From: Rhodococcoides kyotonense | Lineage (GTDB): Bacteria; Actinomycetota; Actinomycetes; Mycobacteriales; Mycobacteriaceae | Direction: 5' to 3' | Assembly (NCBI RefSeq): GCF_001645385.1 | Contig: NZ_LVHI01000006.1 | Span: 1 to 64,000 of the forward strand | Length of the DNA stretch: 64,000 bases | Shown: positions 1 to 8,379 of the stretch, in pieces | Layout: each line of letters starts with the position of its first letter | Position numbering within the stretch: the stretch's first letter is position 1 | Notes under the pieces: generated by a model | The model's database searches: none | Told to the model about the DNA's origin: nothing | Seen by the model: the letters and a program-made list of their open reading frames with translations, nothing else | Made by a program: the position numbers and the translations under genes

Positions 1-1
1 G

Positions 2-166
2 GTCGAGCCGGTCAACGCTCACCTCAAAGACCGCCGCGGGTTGCGTCGATTCGCGCGCCGCGGTTTAGCGGCTGTGAACGCCGAACTCAAACTCGCCGCC
101 GCGACAACCAACCTGCTCCGACTGTTCACCAGCCAGCCAATCACCCGAGGCGCACTGGCCGCCTGA
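2..166 (+). CDS. Transposase C-terminal fragment (IS1182-like), cut by window edge
   Basis: The frame opens before the window, encodes 54 residues and ends in TGA. It begins VEPVNAHLKDRRGLRRF and continues with an alternating Leu/Ala helix ending NLLRLF. This resembles the last helix region of DDE transposases of the IS1182 kind, where a conserved Glu followed by an H-K-R-G pattern ends the catalytic domain. That family assignment is by recognition only. No other part of the element is visible, so it cannot be said whether it is intact upstream. It runs toward the 3' end of aftD, stopping about 125 bp short of it, so the insertion lies tail-to-tail with that gene. Confidence 0.6.
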   Translation, partial: VEPVNAHLKDRRGLRRFARRGLAAVNAELKLAAATTNLLRLFTSQPITRGALAA

Positions 167-194
167 CACGGCAGGGGCCGGTGGCCGACAACAT

Positions 195-284
195 CCACCA
201 CCAGCCACCGGCCACCGGCCACCAGAAAACACCAGCCACCAGCCGCCCGCCCGCACACCGATTAAGCAACAAGCTCCATGGAGC
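195..284. repeat. CCACC/GGCCACC tandem repeats and a GCTCCATGGAGC palindrome at the transposon junction
   Basis: Between the transposase stop and the aftD stop, short CCACCAGC and CCACCGG units repeat from about 195 to 246. They are followed by the 12-bp perfect palindrome GCTCCATGGAGC at 273-284. The palindrome could be part of an aftD terminator, and the terminus of the insertion element probably lies somewhere in this stretch, but I could not identify an inverted-repeat end or target duplication. Confidence 0.4.
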
Positions 285-290
285 AACTTT

Positions 291-3200
291 TCACGCACGG
301 GTGCGAAGCGCACTCACCGCCAAAGCCGCGATGCCGACGAGTGCGGAGAACTGCACGAGATACGAATGCCCGACGTAGCCGTCCGCGTCGCGCCACGGCC
401 CCTTGGACAGCAGACCCATCGAGAGCAGGGTGCCGACGCCTGCAGTGGCGACGAGCGTCGTCGCGGCGATGTCCGGTCCGTAGCGTCGGCCCAGCCACCA
501 GCCGAGTGCACCGACAGCCGCCGTCGTGACGACCCCGGCGATACCCGCGACGACCGCTGCTGCGACGAGTAGGAACGTCCAGGCGAGTATCGGACTGCGC
601 CAGGGCGCCGGGGCGGGTGCGTCGGTCTCTCGGCTCCGAAGGAAAGCGAAGAACGTCAACGGGATCAGCAGCAACAGGCCGCCGAAGATGCCGAGGCGGT
701 ACCACGTGTCCGACGGGTAATCGAGCGTCACCGCAGTGACTCCTGCGGGAACGGTCCAGCCCTGCTGCCACCCGTTCACGACGACGGGTTCGAGTACGGT
801 GCCGTCGGGAGTCGTTGCGCGCCAACCGATGTTGCTGCTCTCGGGGACGACGAGGAGCTGATCGGTCGTCGAGTCGCTCAGCTGGATCTCACGGTGGTTC
901 TCTTCCCACGCCGACGTCGCCACCTGGCGGGGGGTGTTCGCCTGCGTGGTCTCGGCAGCAGTGGAGCCTGCGGAACGATCGGTTGCAGATGCAGGAACGG
1001 GCATGGTGCGCAGGCGCATTCCGTCGACGACGAACGCCGCACCCGGATCGACGACGACGTCCTGTCGACCTTCCGGCAGCGGGGTCGGGTTGAGCCTGTC
1101 GTTCGGGACCGGGAACACACCCTCGCACATCGTCGCCTGCAGCGGTGCACCGGAACGGAATTGTTCTGCCGTCGCGGTCACCGACGCGCGGGTGGTCTGC
1201 CCGGCAATCGACACGATCGGTCCGACGTCGCATCCGACGGTGATCTCGCGGTCCTCGTTCGCGGGAGCGAACTCATCGGCAGCTGTGCCGACTTCCTGTC
1301 CACCGGACAGGACCGTCACCTCGGCGAGACCCGGCGGCTGCGGGACGATGAAGCCGAGTGAGTTCCGGTCCAACACGTCGTCCCAGTCGACGATCGACAG
1401 CACGATACGGTCGGTCACCCGTGGCTGGAGGTCGACGGTCGTGGTCCCGTCCGTGTCCACGTCCCGAACCTGCGGTCCGGCACCGAGATTCACGGCCACG
1501 CGCGTCGGGTGCGCGGGTAGGGTGCCGACGCTCGGCGTCAGGGTGAGACCGTCGACGAGGGTCGGCTCGGGCAGATCTATCGTCAGGGTCGGTTGAGTTC
1601 CCGCTCGCTTCTCGACGCTCTTCTGCGGTGCCGTCCACGACGTGCGGTCGTCGCCGTCGGTGGCCGCGAACGCCGAGCCGTGCAGATCGCCGACGTCCGA
1701 CGCGCCACTCGTCGTAGGCCGATCGGGTTGAGACAGAAGCGCTTCCAGCTCGGGGCTCTGTCGAGTGCGCAGCGTCAGTTCCGGCAACACCGCAGTTCCG
1801 ATGGGAACCGACAACGTTCGCGAGAACCTGCCCAGTTCCTCGGGTTGCTGCGACAGGCCGCTGCTGCAGCGGATGCGATCGGCGGTGTCGAGGCATCCAG
1901 GGCGACCGGGGAATTCCTGGCCGAGGTCCCACTCCTTCACGCGCGCACCGTCGGTCACGGGAGGGAGTACCGCACGGTGAACGATCGACACCTGTTGCGG
2001 CGCATCGCGATCGGAGTAGTCGTCGACGGACAGCTCGCTGATGCCGAACTGGCTTCCTCGGGTGCCGTCGACTGTCGATTTCGCAGTGATTCGCACCCAG
2101 GGCGTGGAGCCACCGGGAAGCGACACCGTCAACGGGTCACCCGGCCTGTCGACGCGGGCCGCGGTGCTGCCGTTCGGTGTGGTGATTTCGAGCCACTTCA
2201 CGGGGTCGCCGATGGTGCCGGGACTCGTGCGCAGATGGAGCAGTCCACCGCGTATCGGAGTGTCGAAGTCGACCTGAAGCCACTGTCCCACAGCGCTTTC
2301 GATGCCGTTGGACACCCAGGCCGTCGCGAGGTCGCCGTCGACGACTGCCGCGACGCCACTGCCGGGCTTCGTGCCACCGATCTGCGTCGAATCCGAGGCG
2401 GAGCTCGACGCGGTGATGGTCGCGCCCTCCCATTCCGCGTTCACCGTGTCGGCGCCGTCGACCGGATAGTCGGGCACTTCGTTGAGCGACCGTCGCGGTT
2501 CGTCGATCGAACGCAGCGCGGAACTGTGGTCGTCGACCTGGCCGAAATCCGTTTCCCGATTCATCGGGGTGTCCGTCACGGTGACCGTGTCGACGTCCAT
2601 GCCCGCGGCGGCCGCGTCGGATGCGAGGATGACGGGACCGGCAGGGACCGCGTCCGGAGCGCCGGAGTTACGCCGAGTGTTCAAGCGCTGCACCGATTCC
2701 GGGCCACCCTGCACGAACGGCACGCGATCCAGGTCGACGGCGTAGGGGCCGGACACCCCTGCCGTCGACTCGACTTCGTAGATCTCGATTGCCGGGTACG
2801 GGGGCCGTAGATCGCCGTCGACGGTGACGCCCTCCACCGTGCCGGGGGCGATCTCGTCACCGAACTCGGCGACGCGCGTCAGTCCCGGGGATCCGTCGAG
2901 TGCCGCATGCACCTGCACGGGACGGGTGGAACGAGAGGTCTCCGGTTCCAGATCGTTCCGCACGACGACGTAGCGAATTCCCTGGCCGCGCAACGTGTCC
3001 GCGAGACCCGCCGACGGGGAACCGTCGGCGATGAGGCGTTGGACGGAGTCGAGCGCGCGAATCGCGCCGGGAGGGGTGAGCGGCACCGAATCACGCACGG
3101 CCCAGGGCGTCGTCGCCAATGCTTGAAGCGGTTCGTCGCGGGTCAGGCCCCACGTCTGCAGGGCGAAGGGTGCGCCGGGGACGACGAGGGCGCGGTCGGC

Positions 3201-4613
3201 GTCGGAGCCGTCGGGACTCGTTCCCGACGCGTTCTCGGTGAGCCAGTCGGCCGCATCGTGCCAGTACTGCGGAATGGATTGATAGGCACCGCGAGGGGCG
3301 AGCTTGCCGGTCCAGGCGAGTGACGTCGAGAACGTCAGAGCGACGAGGACGAGCCCGGCGACGGCGACCATCTTGTCGCGTTCGGGGTGTGCGATCGCTG
3401 TGGTCCACGTCCGGAACGGCGCGGAGCCGGGCAGCGGAACACGTGCCAGGAGGTGAGCGAGCCCGAGTACCAACGGGATTCGAACGACCGGCTCGAGCTT
3501 GTGCACGTTGCGCAGGGGAGCGCCTGCCGTGTCGAGGAAGAGTCGGACGGAGTCCGCGATCGGCGAGCTCAGGTCACCGACGTAGCCCGCGGTCAGTCCG
3601 ACGATACCGACGAACAGCAGAACGGTGAGGCGTCCCCGGGCAGGCATGGACCGCATCGCGAGGCCGATGACGCCTGCCGCTGCGACGACACCCGTCGCGA
3701 CGACGGCCGCCGGCTGAGTGACCAGCACTGCGCCGGCCACGCGCTCGGGGGAGACGAACGGCGTCCAACTGCTCGTGCCGCGCAGAATTTCGGCGAGCGA
3801 CGCCCATTGCGTCGTGGTGCCGGATGATTCGATGTAGTCGAGGAACGGCGGGCTGACGCTGCCCAGTAGCAGCAGCGGGACGATCCACCACAGTGTCGCG
3901 AAGACGAGGAAGCCTGCCCACCACGCGCAGAACCGGATCCAGCGACTGTTCGGTCGGTGGCACAGTACCCAGACGACGCCGACGAGGCACGCGGCCGCCG
4001 TCGCAACGGCATTGACGGCACCCATGAGCGCGACGGCGACGGCCGACTGCGCGGCGAGCTTGCGGAGTGCAGGCGACCTGTCGGAACCCGGACGGAACGC
4101 CCACACGATCGGAACAAGCACCCACGGCGCGAGCATCATCGGCATCGTCTCCGACGAGATCGACGCCAGAGTCGTGATCACGCGCGGCGACAGAACGAAT
4201 GCGAACGCCGCGACGATGCGCGAGCTGCGGCTTCCGACACCGATCGCCTCGGCAAGTCGAACGATTCCCCAGAAACCCGCGATCAGCAGCAGTGCCCACC
4301 AGATGCGCTGTGTGACCCACGGCGGAATCGACAGAACATCACCGAGCGCGAAGAACGCTCCGTGCGGAAAGAAGTAGCCGTACGCCTGATTCTGAACCTG
4401 ACCGAGCGGCGCCTGCGACGTCCATTGATGCGCAGCGCGCGCGAGGAAGCCCAGCGGGTTCTGGGTCAGGTCGTATTTGGTGTCCGCAACGGTGAAGCCG
4501 GGAACCTGGAGAAAGGTGAGAAGGAAAGCGAGGGCGGAGACGCCGAGCAGCCACCGTCGACCGAGTGGTTCGGAAGAGATCGAAGCAGGAGCGTCAGCGG
4601 CTGCCGTACTCAA
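291..4613 (-). CDS. aftD: Alpha-(1->3)-arabinofuranosyltransferase AftD
   Basis: Very large membrane glycosyltransferase (1440 residues; M. tuberculosis AftD is about 1400) that adds branching arabinofuranose to arabinogalactan and lipoarabinomannan on the outer face of the membrane, using a decaprenyl-phosphate arabinose donor. The N-terminal third is a GT-C type bundle of hydrophobic helices. The early loop VADTKYDLTQNPLGFL fits the acidic catalytic loop of this class. The middle is soluble and holds two discoidin/CBM-like modules (around GQWLQVDFDTP and PTLTIDLPEP). The C-terminus returns to four or five membrane helices. The start codon lies inside the end of the preceding small DUF2613-type gene, so the two are probably co-translated. 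Function is from family knowledge; length and both ends look intact. Confidence 0.93.
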   Translation of the reverse strand: MSTAAADAPASISSEPLGRRWLLGVSALAFLLTFLQVPGFTVADTKYDLTQNPLGFLARAAHQWTSQAPLGQVQNQAYGYFFPHGAFFALGDVLSIPPWVTQRIWWALLLIAGFWGIVRLAEAIGVGSRSSRIVAAFAFVLSPRVITTLASISSETMPMMLAPWVLVPIVWAFRPGSDRSPALRKLAAQSAVAVALMGAVNAVATAAACLVGVVWVLCHRPNSRWIRFCAWWAGFLVFATLWWIVPLLLLGSVSPPFLDYIESSGTTTQWASLAEILRGTSSWTPFVSPERVAGAVLVTQPAAVVATGVVAAAGVIGLAMRSMPARGRLTVLLFVGIVGLTAGYVGDLSSPIADSVRLFLDTAGAPLRNVHKLEPVVRIPLVLGLAHLLARVPLPGSAPFRTWTTAIAHPERDKMVAVAGLVLVALTFSTSLAWTGKLAPRGAYQSIPQYWHDAADWLTENASGTSPDGSDADRALVVPGAPFALQTWGLTRDEPLQALATTPWAVRDSVPLTPPGAIRALDSVQRLIADGSPSAGLADTLRGQGIRYVVVRNDLEPETSRSTRPVQVHAALDGSPGLTRVAEFGDEIAPGTVEGVTVDGDLRPPYPAIEIYEVESTAGVSGPYAVDLDRVPFVQGGPESVQRLNTRRNSGAPDAVPAGPVILASDAAAAGMDVDTVTVTDTPMNRETDFGQVDDHSSALRSIDEPRRSLNEVPDYPVDGADTVNAEWEGATITASSSASDSTQIGGTKPGSGVAAVVDGDLATAWVSNGIESAVGQWLQVDFDTPIRGGLLHLRTSPGTIGDPVKWLEITTPNGSTAARVDRPGDPLTVSLPGGSTPWVRITAKSTVDGTRGSQFGISELSVDDYSDRDAPQQVSIVHRAVLPPVTDGARVKEWDLGQEFPGRPGCLDTADRIRCSSGLSQQPEELGRFSRTLSVPIGTAVLPELTLRTRQSPELEALLSQPDRPTTSGASDVGDLHGSAFAATDGDDRTSWTAPQKSVEKRAGTQPTLTIDLPEPTLVDGLTLTPSVGTLPAHPTRVAVNLGAGPQVRDVDTDGTTTVDLQPRVTDRIVLSIVDWDDVLDRNSLGFIVPQPPGLAEVTVLSGGQEVGTAADEFAPANEDREITVGCDVGPIVSIAGQTTRASVTATAEQFRSGAPLQATMCEGVFPVPNDRLNPTPLPEGRQDVVVDPGAAFVVDGMRLRTMPVPASATDRSAGSTAAETTQANTPRQVATSAWEENHREIQLSDSTTDQLLVVPESSNIGWRATTPDGTVLEPVVVNGWQQGWTVPAGVTAVTLDYPSDTWYRLGIFGGLLLLIPLTFFAFLRSRETDAPAPAPWRSPILAWTFLLVAAAVVAGIAGVVTTAAVGALGWWLGRRYGPDIAATTLVATAGVGTLLSMGLLSKGPWRDADGYVGHSYLVQFSALVGIAALAVSALRTRA

Positions 4614-4764
4614 CCTGGTTCAGCAGCGAGGAGTCGGCATTTCCGGAACGATCGATGTCGGGACGGGTGTTGTCCGACGCCGCCGCAGTCACTCCGAACA
4701 CGACACCGGCGCCCAGCACCGCGCCGACCACCGCAGCAACAACTCCCGGGACAGCGAACTTCAT
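4594..4764 (-). CDS. Small DUF2613-type secreted or membrane protein (Rv0236A-like)
   Basis: A 56-residue protein starting MKFAVPGVVAAVVGAVLGAG, i.e. one N-terminal hydrophobic helix and a short polar tail ending NQVEYGSR. A GGAGA Shine-Dalgarno sits 8 nt before the ATG. The last 20 bp overlap the start of aftD, matching the M. tuberculosis arrangement in which a tiny DUF2613 gene precedes aftD. Its job is unknown. The constant pairing suggests a small partner or translational leader for AftD, which is inference. Confidence 0.8.
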   Translation of the reverse strand: MKFAVPGVVAAVVGAVLGAGVVFGVTAAASDNTRPDIDRSGNADSSLLNQVEYGSR

Positions 4765-4883
4765 CTCGGTTCTCCACTTTCGTCGACAGGCGCCGGGGAC
4801 AAACGATCGCGCGCGGCTCACGGTATCACCCGAACGCGTGGACGCCCGGGTGCACGCGCGGTTCAGGCGACCGCGAACCTGCG

Positions 4884-5351
4884 TTACTTGCCCGGAGGGA
4901 CGATCAACACCGGTCGATGACTGTGGCGCAGCACATGATCGGCGACGGAACTCTGGAGCAACGAACGGAGCCCCGTCGTGCCGCGAGTGCCGGTGACGAT
5001 GATGTCGGCGTCGACGTCGTCGGCCTTCTCGACGATGGCGCTCCAGATCGCCGTCGTGCATTCGGCGCAGCTGCCCTCGACTTCCAGACCCGCTCGTTCT
5101 GCGAGTGCGACGCCTTCGTTGTTGGTCACCTTCGCGTCGGTCAGCGCGACGTCCTCGGCCTGGTCGTCGGGAACCCATTCGGGCTGCATGACGCCCGAGA
5201 GTCCCGACATGCGCGCGGCTTGGCGCACCATCGGCTCCCATGCGGTGACGACGACAGCCCGCCGCGTCGTCAGAAAGCGGCCTGCGTACTCGATGGCGCG
5301 TTTGGCGTTGTCGGAGCCGTCGTAGGCGATGAGGATCAGGTCCGAAGGCAT
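4884..5351 (-). CDS. Universal stress protein (UspA family)
   Basis: A 155-residue single-domain Usp fold. It opens with ILIAYDGSDNAKRAIEYA (beta1 and the conserved Asp) and closes with GTRGTTGLRSLLQSSVADHV followed by PVLIVPP. That is the G-x2-G-x9-(G/S)-(S/T) ATP-binding signature, with Ser in place of the usual second-half Gly. Such proteins bind ATP or other nucleotides and are induced in stationary phase, but no specific substrate can be named. It stands alone on the minus strand, 119 bp before the DUF2613/aftD pair, and is divergent from the GH3 lipoprotein gene. In the M. tuberculosis locus I recall no Usp at this place, so it may be a lineage addition. Confidence 0.88.
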   Translation of the reverse strand: MPSDLILIAYDGSDNAKRAIEYAGRFLTTRRAVVVTAWEPMVRQAARMSGLSGVMQPEWVPDDQAEDVALTDAKVTNNEGVALAERAGLEVEGSCAECTTAIWSAIVEKADDVDADIIVTGTRGTTGLRSLLQSSVADHVLRHSHRPVLIVPPGK

Positions 5352-5444
5352 CGAATTTCCCTTCTGATGTCGCTTTTGTCCAAGGTTATCTCGTTCGGAC
5401 GCGGGATCGCGTGGGTACGGTCCGCTCCGCTACGGTCGAATGTC

Positions 5445-6614
5445 ATGAGGAAGTTCCGTTCGCCCGTGCCCGTCCTCGCCGTGGTGCTCGGGGTCGGTGT
5501 CGTCACCGGATGCAGTAGTCAGAGCTCCGAGTCGGCGCCGATTGCCACGTCCTCGCCCGTCCCCGTCGCCGAACCGACCGGTACGACAAGCGAAGTCGTT
5601 CCGCCGCCGGTCGACGCGTGTGCGACGTTCGTCGGAACCCTCACCGAACGCCAGCGTCTCGCGCAGCTGTTGACGGTCGGCGTCACCGGAACTGCCGACG
5701 CCGTCGACATCATGTCCCGTGAGCAGGTCGGCGGAATCTTCATCGGCAGTTGGACCGATTCGTCGACGCTCGCCTACGGCCAAGTACCCGAGATCGACGC
5801 GGCGGCCGCGGTTCCCCCGATGGTGACGATCGACGAAGAGGGCGGCAGGGTCTCACGCGTCGAAGATCTGTTGGGTCCCGATCCGTCGGCGCGCGAAACA
5901 GCCCGGACGATGACGCCGGATCAGACATATCAGATGGCCCTCGAACGCGGCACCGAGCTGAAAGAGCTCGGCATCACCGTCGATTTCGCTCCCGTCGTCG
6001 ACGTCAGTGGCCAGCCCGACGATTCGGTCATCGGTGACCGTTCGTACTCCGAGGATCCCCAGGAGGTCATCGCCTACGCCGGGGCGTACGCCCAGGGATT
6101 GCGCGACGCGGGAGTTCAGCCCGTCATCAAGCACTTTCCCGGCCACGGCTCCGGCTCCGGCGATTCGCACACCGGTGCTGTGACGACGCCTCCGCTCGAA
6201 CAGCTGCGTCAGTCCGATCTGCTTCCCTATCAGGCTCTCTCCCAGACAGGTGTCGGAATCATGGTCGGGCACCTCGACGTTCCCGGTCTGACCGATCCCG
6301 GATACCCGGCCAGCATCAGCCCCGCCGCGATGAAGTTGCTGCGCGACGGCGTCGGATACGGCGCTGCACCGTTCACCGGGCCGATCTTCACCGACGACCT
6401 CAGCGGCATGGCCGCGATCACGGATCGGCTGGGCATCGTCGCAGCCGTCGAGTCCGCCTTGGTCGCGGGCGCCGACGTGGCGTTGTGGCTGACGACCGAC
6501 GACGTGCCCGCAGTGCTCGACAACCTCGAGGAAGCCGTCGCGACGGGGCGTCTGCCTGCCGCGCAGGTCGATCGGTCGGCTGCCACTGTGGCCCAGTTCA
6601 AGGGTGCCTGCTAG
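5445..6614 (+). CDS. lpqI: Lipoprotein glycoside hydrolase family 3, LpqI/NagZ-like beta-N-acetylglucosaminidase
   Basis: A 389-residue lipoprotein. The signal MRKFRSPVPVLAVVLGVGVV is followed by lipobox VTGC. The GH3 barrel carries the NagZ histidine-loop motif KHFPGHG then GDSH, which supplies the unusual acid/base His, and the nucleophile Asp in IFTDDLSGM. Mycobacterial LpqI removes N-acetylglucosamine from muropeptide fragments and so takes part in peptidoglycan recycling outside the membrane. The ATG was chosen because it gives an exact lipoprotein signal; the frame stays open far upstream antisense to aftD, with no coding sense. Its position next to aftD and before a TetR gene matches Rv0237. 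Confidence 0.9.
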   Translation: MRKFRSPVPVLAVVLGVGVVTGCSSQSSESAPIATSSPVPVAEPTGTTSEVVPPPVDACATFVGTLTERQRLAQLLTVGVTGTADAVDIMSREQVGGIFIGSWTDSSTLAYGQVPEIDAAAAVPPMVTIDEEGGRVSRVEDLLGPDPSARETARTMTPDQTYQMALERGTELKELGITVDFAPVVDVSGQPDDSVIGDRSYSEDPQEVIAYAGAYAQGLRDAGVQPVIKHFPGHGSGSGDSHTGAVTTPPLEQLRQSDLLPYQALSQTGVGIMVGHLDVPGLTDPGYPASISPAAMKLLRDGVGYGAAPFTGPIFTDDLSGMAAITDRLGIVAAVESALVAGADVALWLTTDDVPAVLDNLEEAVATGRLPAAQVDRSAATVAQFKGAC

Positions 6615-6654
6615 ATTTCACGGGCTCTTCGAACGCTCGTAGTGACGTAGGCCT

Positions 6655-6672
6655 CCTTACCGTGGAGTAAGG
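6655..6672. promoter_or_regulatory. Candidate TetR operator upstream of tetR (CCTTAC-N6-GTAAGG)
   Basis: A perfect 6-bp inverted repeat with a 6-bp spacer, 31 bp before the tetR start codon. The same CTTAC-N6-GTAAG spacing recurs between fabG4 and fadA2, and a variant lies upstream of fadE5, which suggests autoregulation by the adjacent TetR protein. Confidence 0.6.
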
Positions 6673-6702
6673 TTATGTGTTCGACGTTGTTTGGGAGGAC
6701 AC

Positions 6703-7308
6703 ATGGCTGGCGGCTCCAAGCGATTGCCCCGTGCCGTCCGGGAGCAGCAGATGCTCGACGCGGCGGTCGATGTGTTCTCCGACAACGGTTTTCACGAGAC
6801 CTCGATGGATGCGATCGCCAAGAAGGCGTCGATTTCCAAGCCGATGCTGTACCTGTACTACGGATCCAAGGACGAACTGTTCGCCGCGTGCATCAACCGG
6901 GAGGGCGTCAAGTTCGTCGAGGCACTCACCCCTGCCGCCGACCCGACGCTCACTCCGCGCGAGCAGCTACGACGCGCACTCCTCGGCTTCCTCGGCTTCG
7001 TCGGCGAACACCGAAAGTCCTGGATGGTGCTGTACCGGCAGGCCATCGGACAGTCGGCCTTCGCGTCGCAGGTGCAGAGCAGTCGTGATCGGCTCATCGA
7101 ACTGACCGCCGGACTGCTCGAGATGAGCACGAAGGACCCGGAGCCGGGCCAGAATTTCGGCCTCATGGCCGTCGCCCTCGTCGGGGCGGGTGAAGCCGTC
7201 GCGGACCGCGTCGCCGGTGGCGAAATCGAGGTCGACGCGGCCGCGGACCTGCTCGAAAACCTCGCCTGGCGTGGTCTGGCGGGTAAGAAAACTGCGCACC
7301 TGGGGTAG
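6703..7308 (+). CDS. TetR/AcrR family transcriptional regulator (Rv0238-like)
   Basis: 201 residues. The N-terminal HTH (about 15-60) reads REQQMLDAAVDVFSDNGFHE, then SMDAIAKKASISKPMLYLYYGSK, a textbook TetR recognition helix with the YYxSK ending. The C-terminal helical ligand domain has no recognisable specificity. The ATG is preceded by GGGAGGA at good spacing, whereas an in-frame TTG 12 nt earlier overlaps that ribosome site. It lies next to htdX-fabG4 and fadA2, and CTTAC-N6-GTAAG dyads occur at its own promoter and at those genes, so it probably represses this lipid cluster in response to an acyl ligand. The target assignment is inference. Confidence 0.9.
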   Translation: MAGGSKRLPRAVREQQMLDAAVDVFSDNGFHETSMDAIAKKASISKPMLYLYYGSKDELFAACINREGVKFVEALTPAADPTLTPREQLRRALLGFLGFVGEHRKSWMVLYRQAIGQSAFASQVQSSRDRLIELTAGLLEMSTKDPEPGQNFGLMAVALVGAGEAVADRVAGGEIEVDAAADLLENLAWRGLAGKKTAHLG

Positions 7309-7393
7309 TGGGCTTTGATGGGCCCGGCCGGGGGTTCGGTCTCGCCCCGGGGGTTCGGACTTGCGCCCGGGGTTCGGACCGAATGTGGCTTTC

Positions 7394-7412
7394 CGGTCAC
7401 TCTGAGTGACCG
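7394..7412. repeat. Perfect 9-bp inverted repeat (CGGTCACTC/GAGTGACCG)
   Basis: Two 9-bp arms around a single T, located between the converging tetR and htdX genes. Shares the GTCACT/AGTGAC core with the longer palindrome 33 bp away, so both probably belong to one intergenic palindrome family. It may also help terminate transcription from either side. Confidence 0.55.
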
Positions 7413-7445
7413 AGGGGCGCCCTCGCTCCGGTGGCCCCGCCCCGA

Positions 7446-7472
7446 AGTGACCGAATGTGACATTCGGTCACT
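7446..7472. terminator. 13-bp perfect palindrome between converging tetR and htdX
   Basis: Arms agtgaccgaatgt and acattcggtcact flank one G. This very stable hairpin sits between two converging transcription units, where a bidirectional terminator is expected. It has no T-run, so a repeated-element (REP-like) role is equally possible. The surrounding 200 bp is G-rich, with repeated gggttcgg words and no gene. Confidence 0.5.
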
Positions 7473-7521
7473 GCGGGGACCCAGAACACCGGACCCAGAC
7501 CACCGAACCCGGGCCGGGCAC

Positions 7522-8379
7522 CTACCTCAATGTGGCGGTCAGGTGCGGGTAACCCTTTTTCGGGTGCTTGAGGGACAGATCCCAGCCGGACTCGACGGGT
7601 TCGGCATAGAGGTTGACCGTCGCGGGCAGGATGATCGGCTTGCCGAAGCGGACGTTGTACGTGACGCGCGAGGGCACGCGACCCTCGACGACGCCCAGTA
7701 CCGCTGCGGCACTCCACATTCCGTGCGCGATGGTGCGCGGGAAGCCGAAAGCCTTGGCCCCCAACGTCGACACGTGGATCGGGTTCCGATCGCCGGAGAT
7801 CGACGCGTACTTGCTGATCGTCTTCTGGTCGACTCGCAGGGTGCGGGTCGGCGGCGGTGGTACTTCGTCGGCGGGCGGTGCTTCACGTGGACCACCCGAC
7901 AGCGAGGTCTTCTGCAGGCTGAGGAAGCTGGAGGTCTGCTTCCAGACCAGTTCGCGCCCGACGCTGACTTCGCTGACGAGATCGACCAACAAGCCCTTGC
8001 GGTGTTCGCGCAGGTTCTCGGCGTGCACACGCACGTCCAGCGGCTCCGACGACGAGATGTCTCGGAACTGTTCGATGACGTTCTCGGCGTGTACCGATCC
8101 GATGGCCGCGAACGGAAACGCCTTCGACACCATCAGTTTCATGACCGTCGGGAAGACCAGCGTGAACGGGTAGGTGATCGGCAGGGTGTCGCCGAATCGC
8201 AGACCCGTCGCACGGCAGTATCCCGCGAGATTGTCCGGATCGACGCGCAGGCCGTTCAGTTCGAAGGTGGTGTCGGGCACCGAGTTCGACTTCGATCCGA
8301 GGAACGGCAGAGCACCCAGTGCCGCCGATGCGTAGATGTCGGACGTCTTCGGCTGCTCGTCGAGCTTGACGACGCTCAT
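7522..8379 (-). CDS. htdX: (R)-hydroxyacyl thioester dehydratase HtdX-like, MaoC family
   Basis: 285 residues with two hot-dog halves. The C-terminal half holds the hydratase 2 signature [20 protein letters not shown] followed by RTIAHGMW, with the catalytic Asp/His pair. These enzymes reversibly dehydrate (3R)-hydroxyacyl-CoA or -ACP. The start overlaps the fabG4 stop as ATGA, so the two are translated in tandem: FabG4 makes the (3R)-hydroxyacyl thioester that HtdX dehydrates. Position and partner match Rv0241c. The gene converges on tetR across a palindrome-rich gap. Confidence 0.9.
   Translation of the reverse strand: MSVVKLDEQPKTSDIYASAALGALPFLGSKSNSVPDTTFELNGLRVDPDNLAGYCRATGLRFGDTLPITYPFTLVFPTVMKLMVSKAFPFAAIGSVHAENVIEQFRDISSSEPLDVRVHAENLREHRKGLLVDLVSEVSVGRELVWKQTSSFLSLQKTSLSGGPREAPPADEVPPPPTRTLRVDQKTISKYASISGDRNPIHVSTLGAKAFGFPRTIAHGMWSAAAVLGVVEGRVPSRVTYNVRFGKPIILPATVNLYAEPVESGWDLSLKHPKKGYPHLTATLR

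Noticed and set aside
178-255. CRISPR-like array of CCACC-type repeats
   Set aside because: Units are 6-12 bp without regular spacers; this is simple tandem repetition.
3957-5444. Long open frame upstream of the GH3 lipoprotein start, antisense to aftD
   Set aside because: The frame is open only because of high GC. The residues are Arg/Asp-rich and unlike any protein, while the downstream ATG gives an exact lipoprotein signal.
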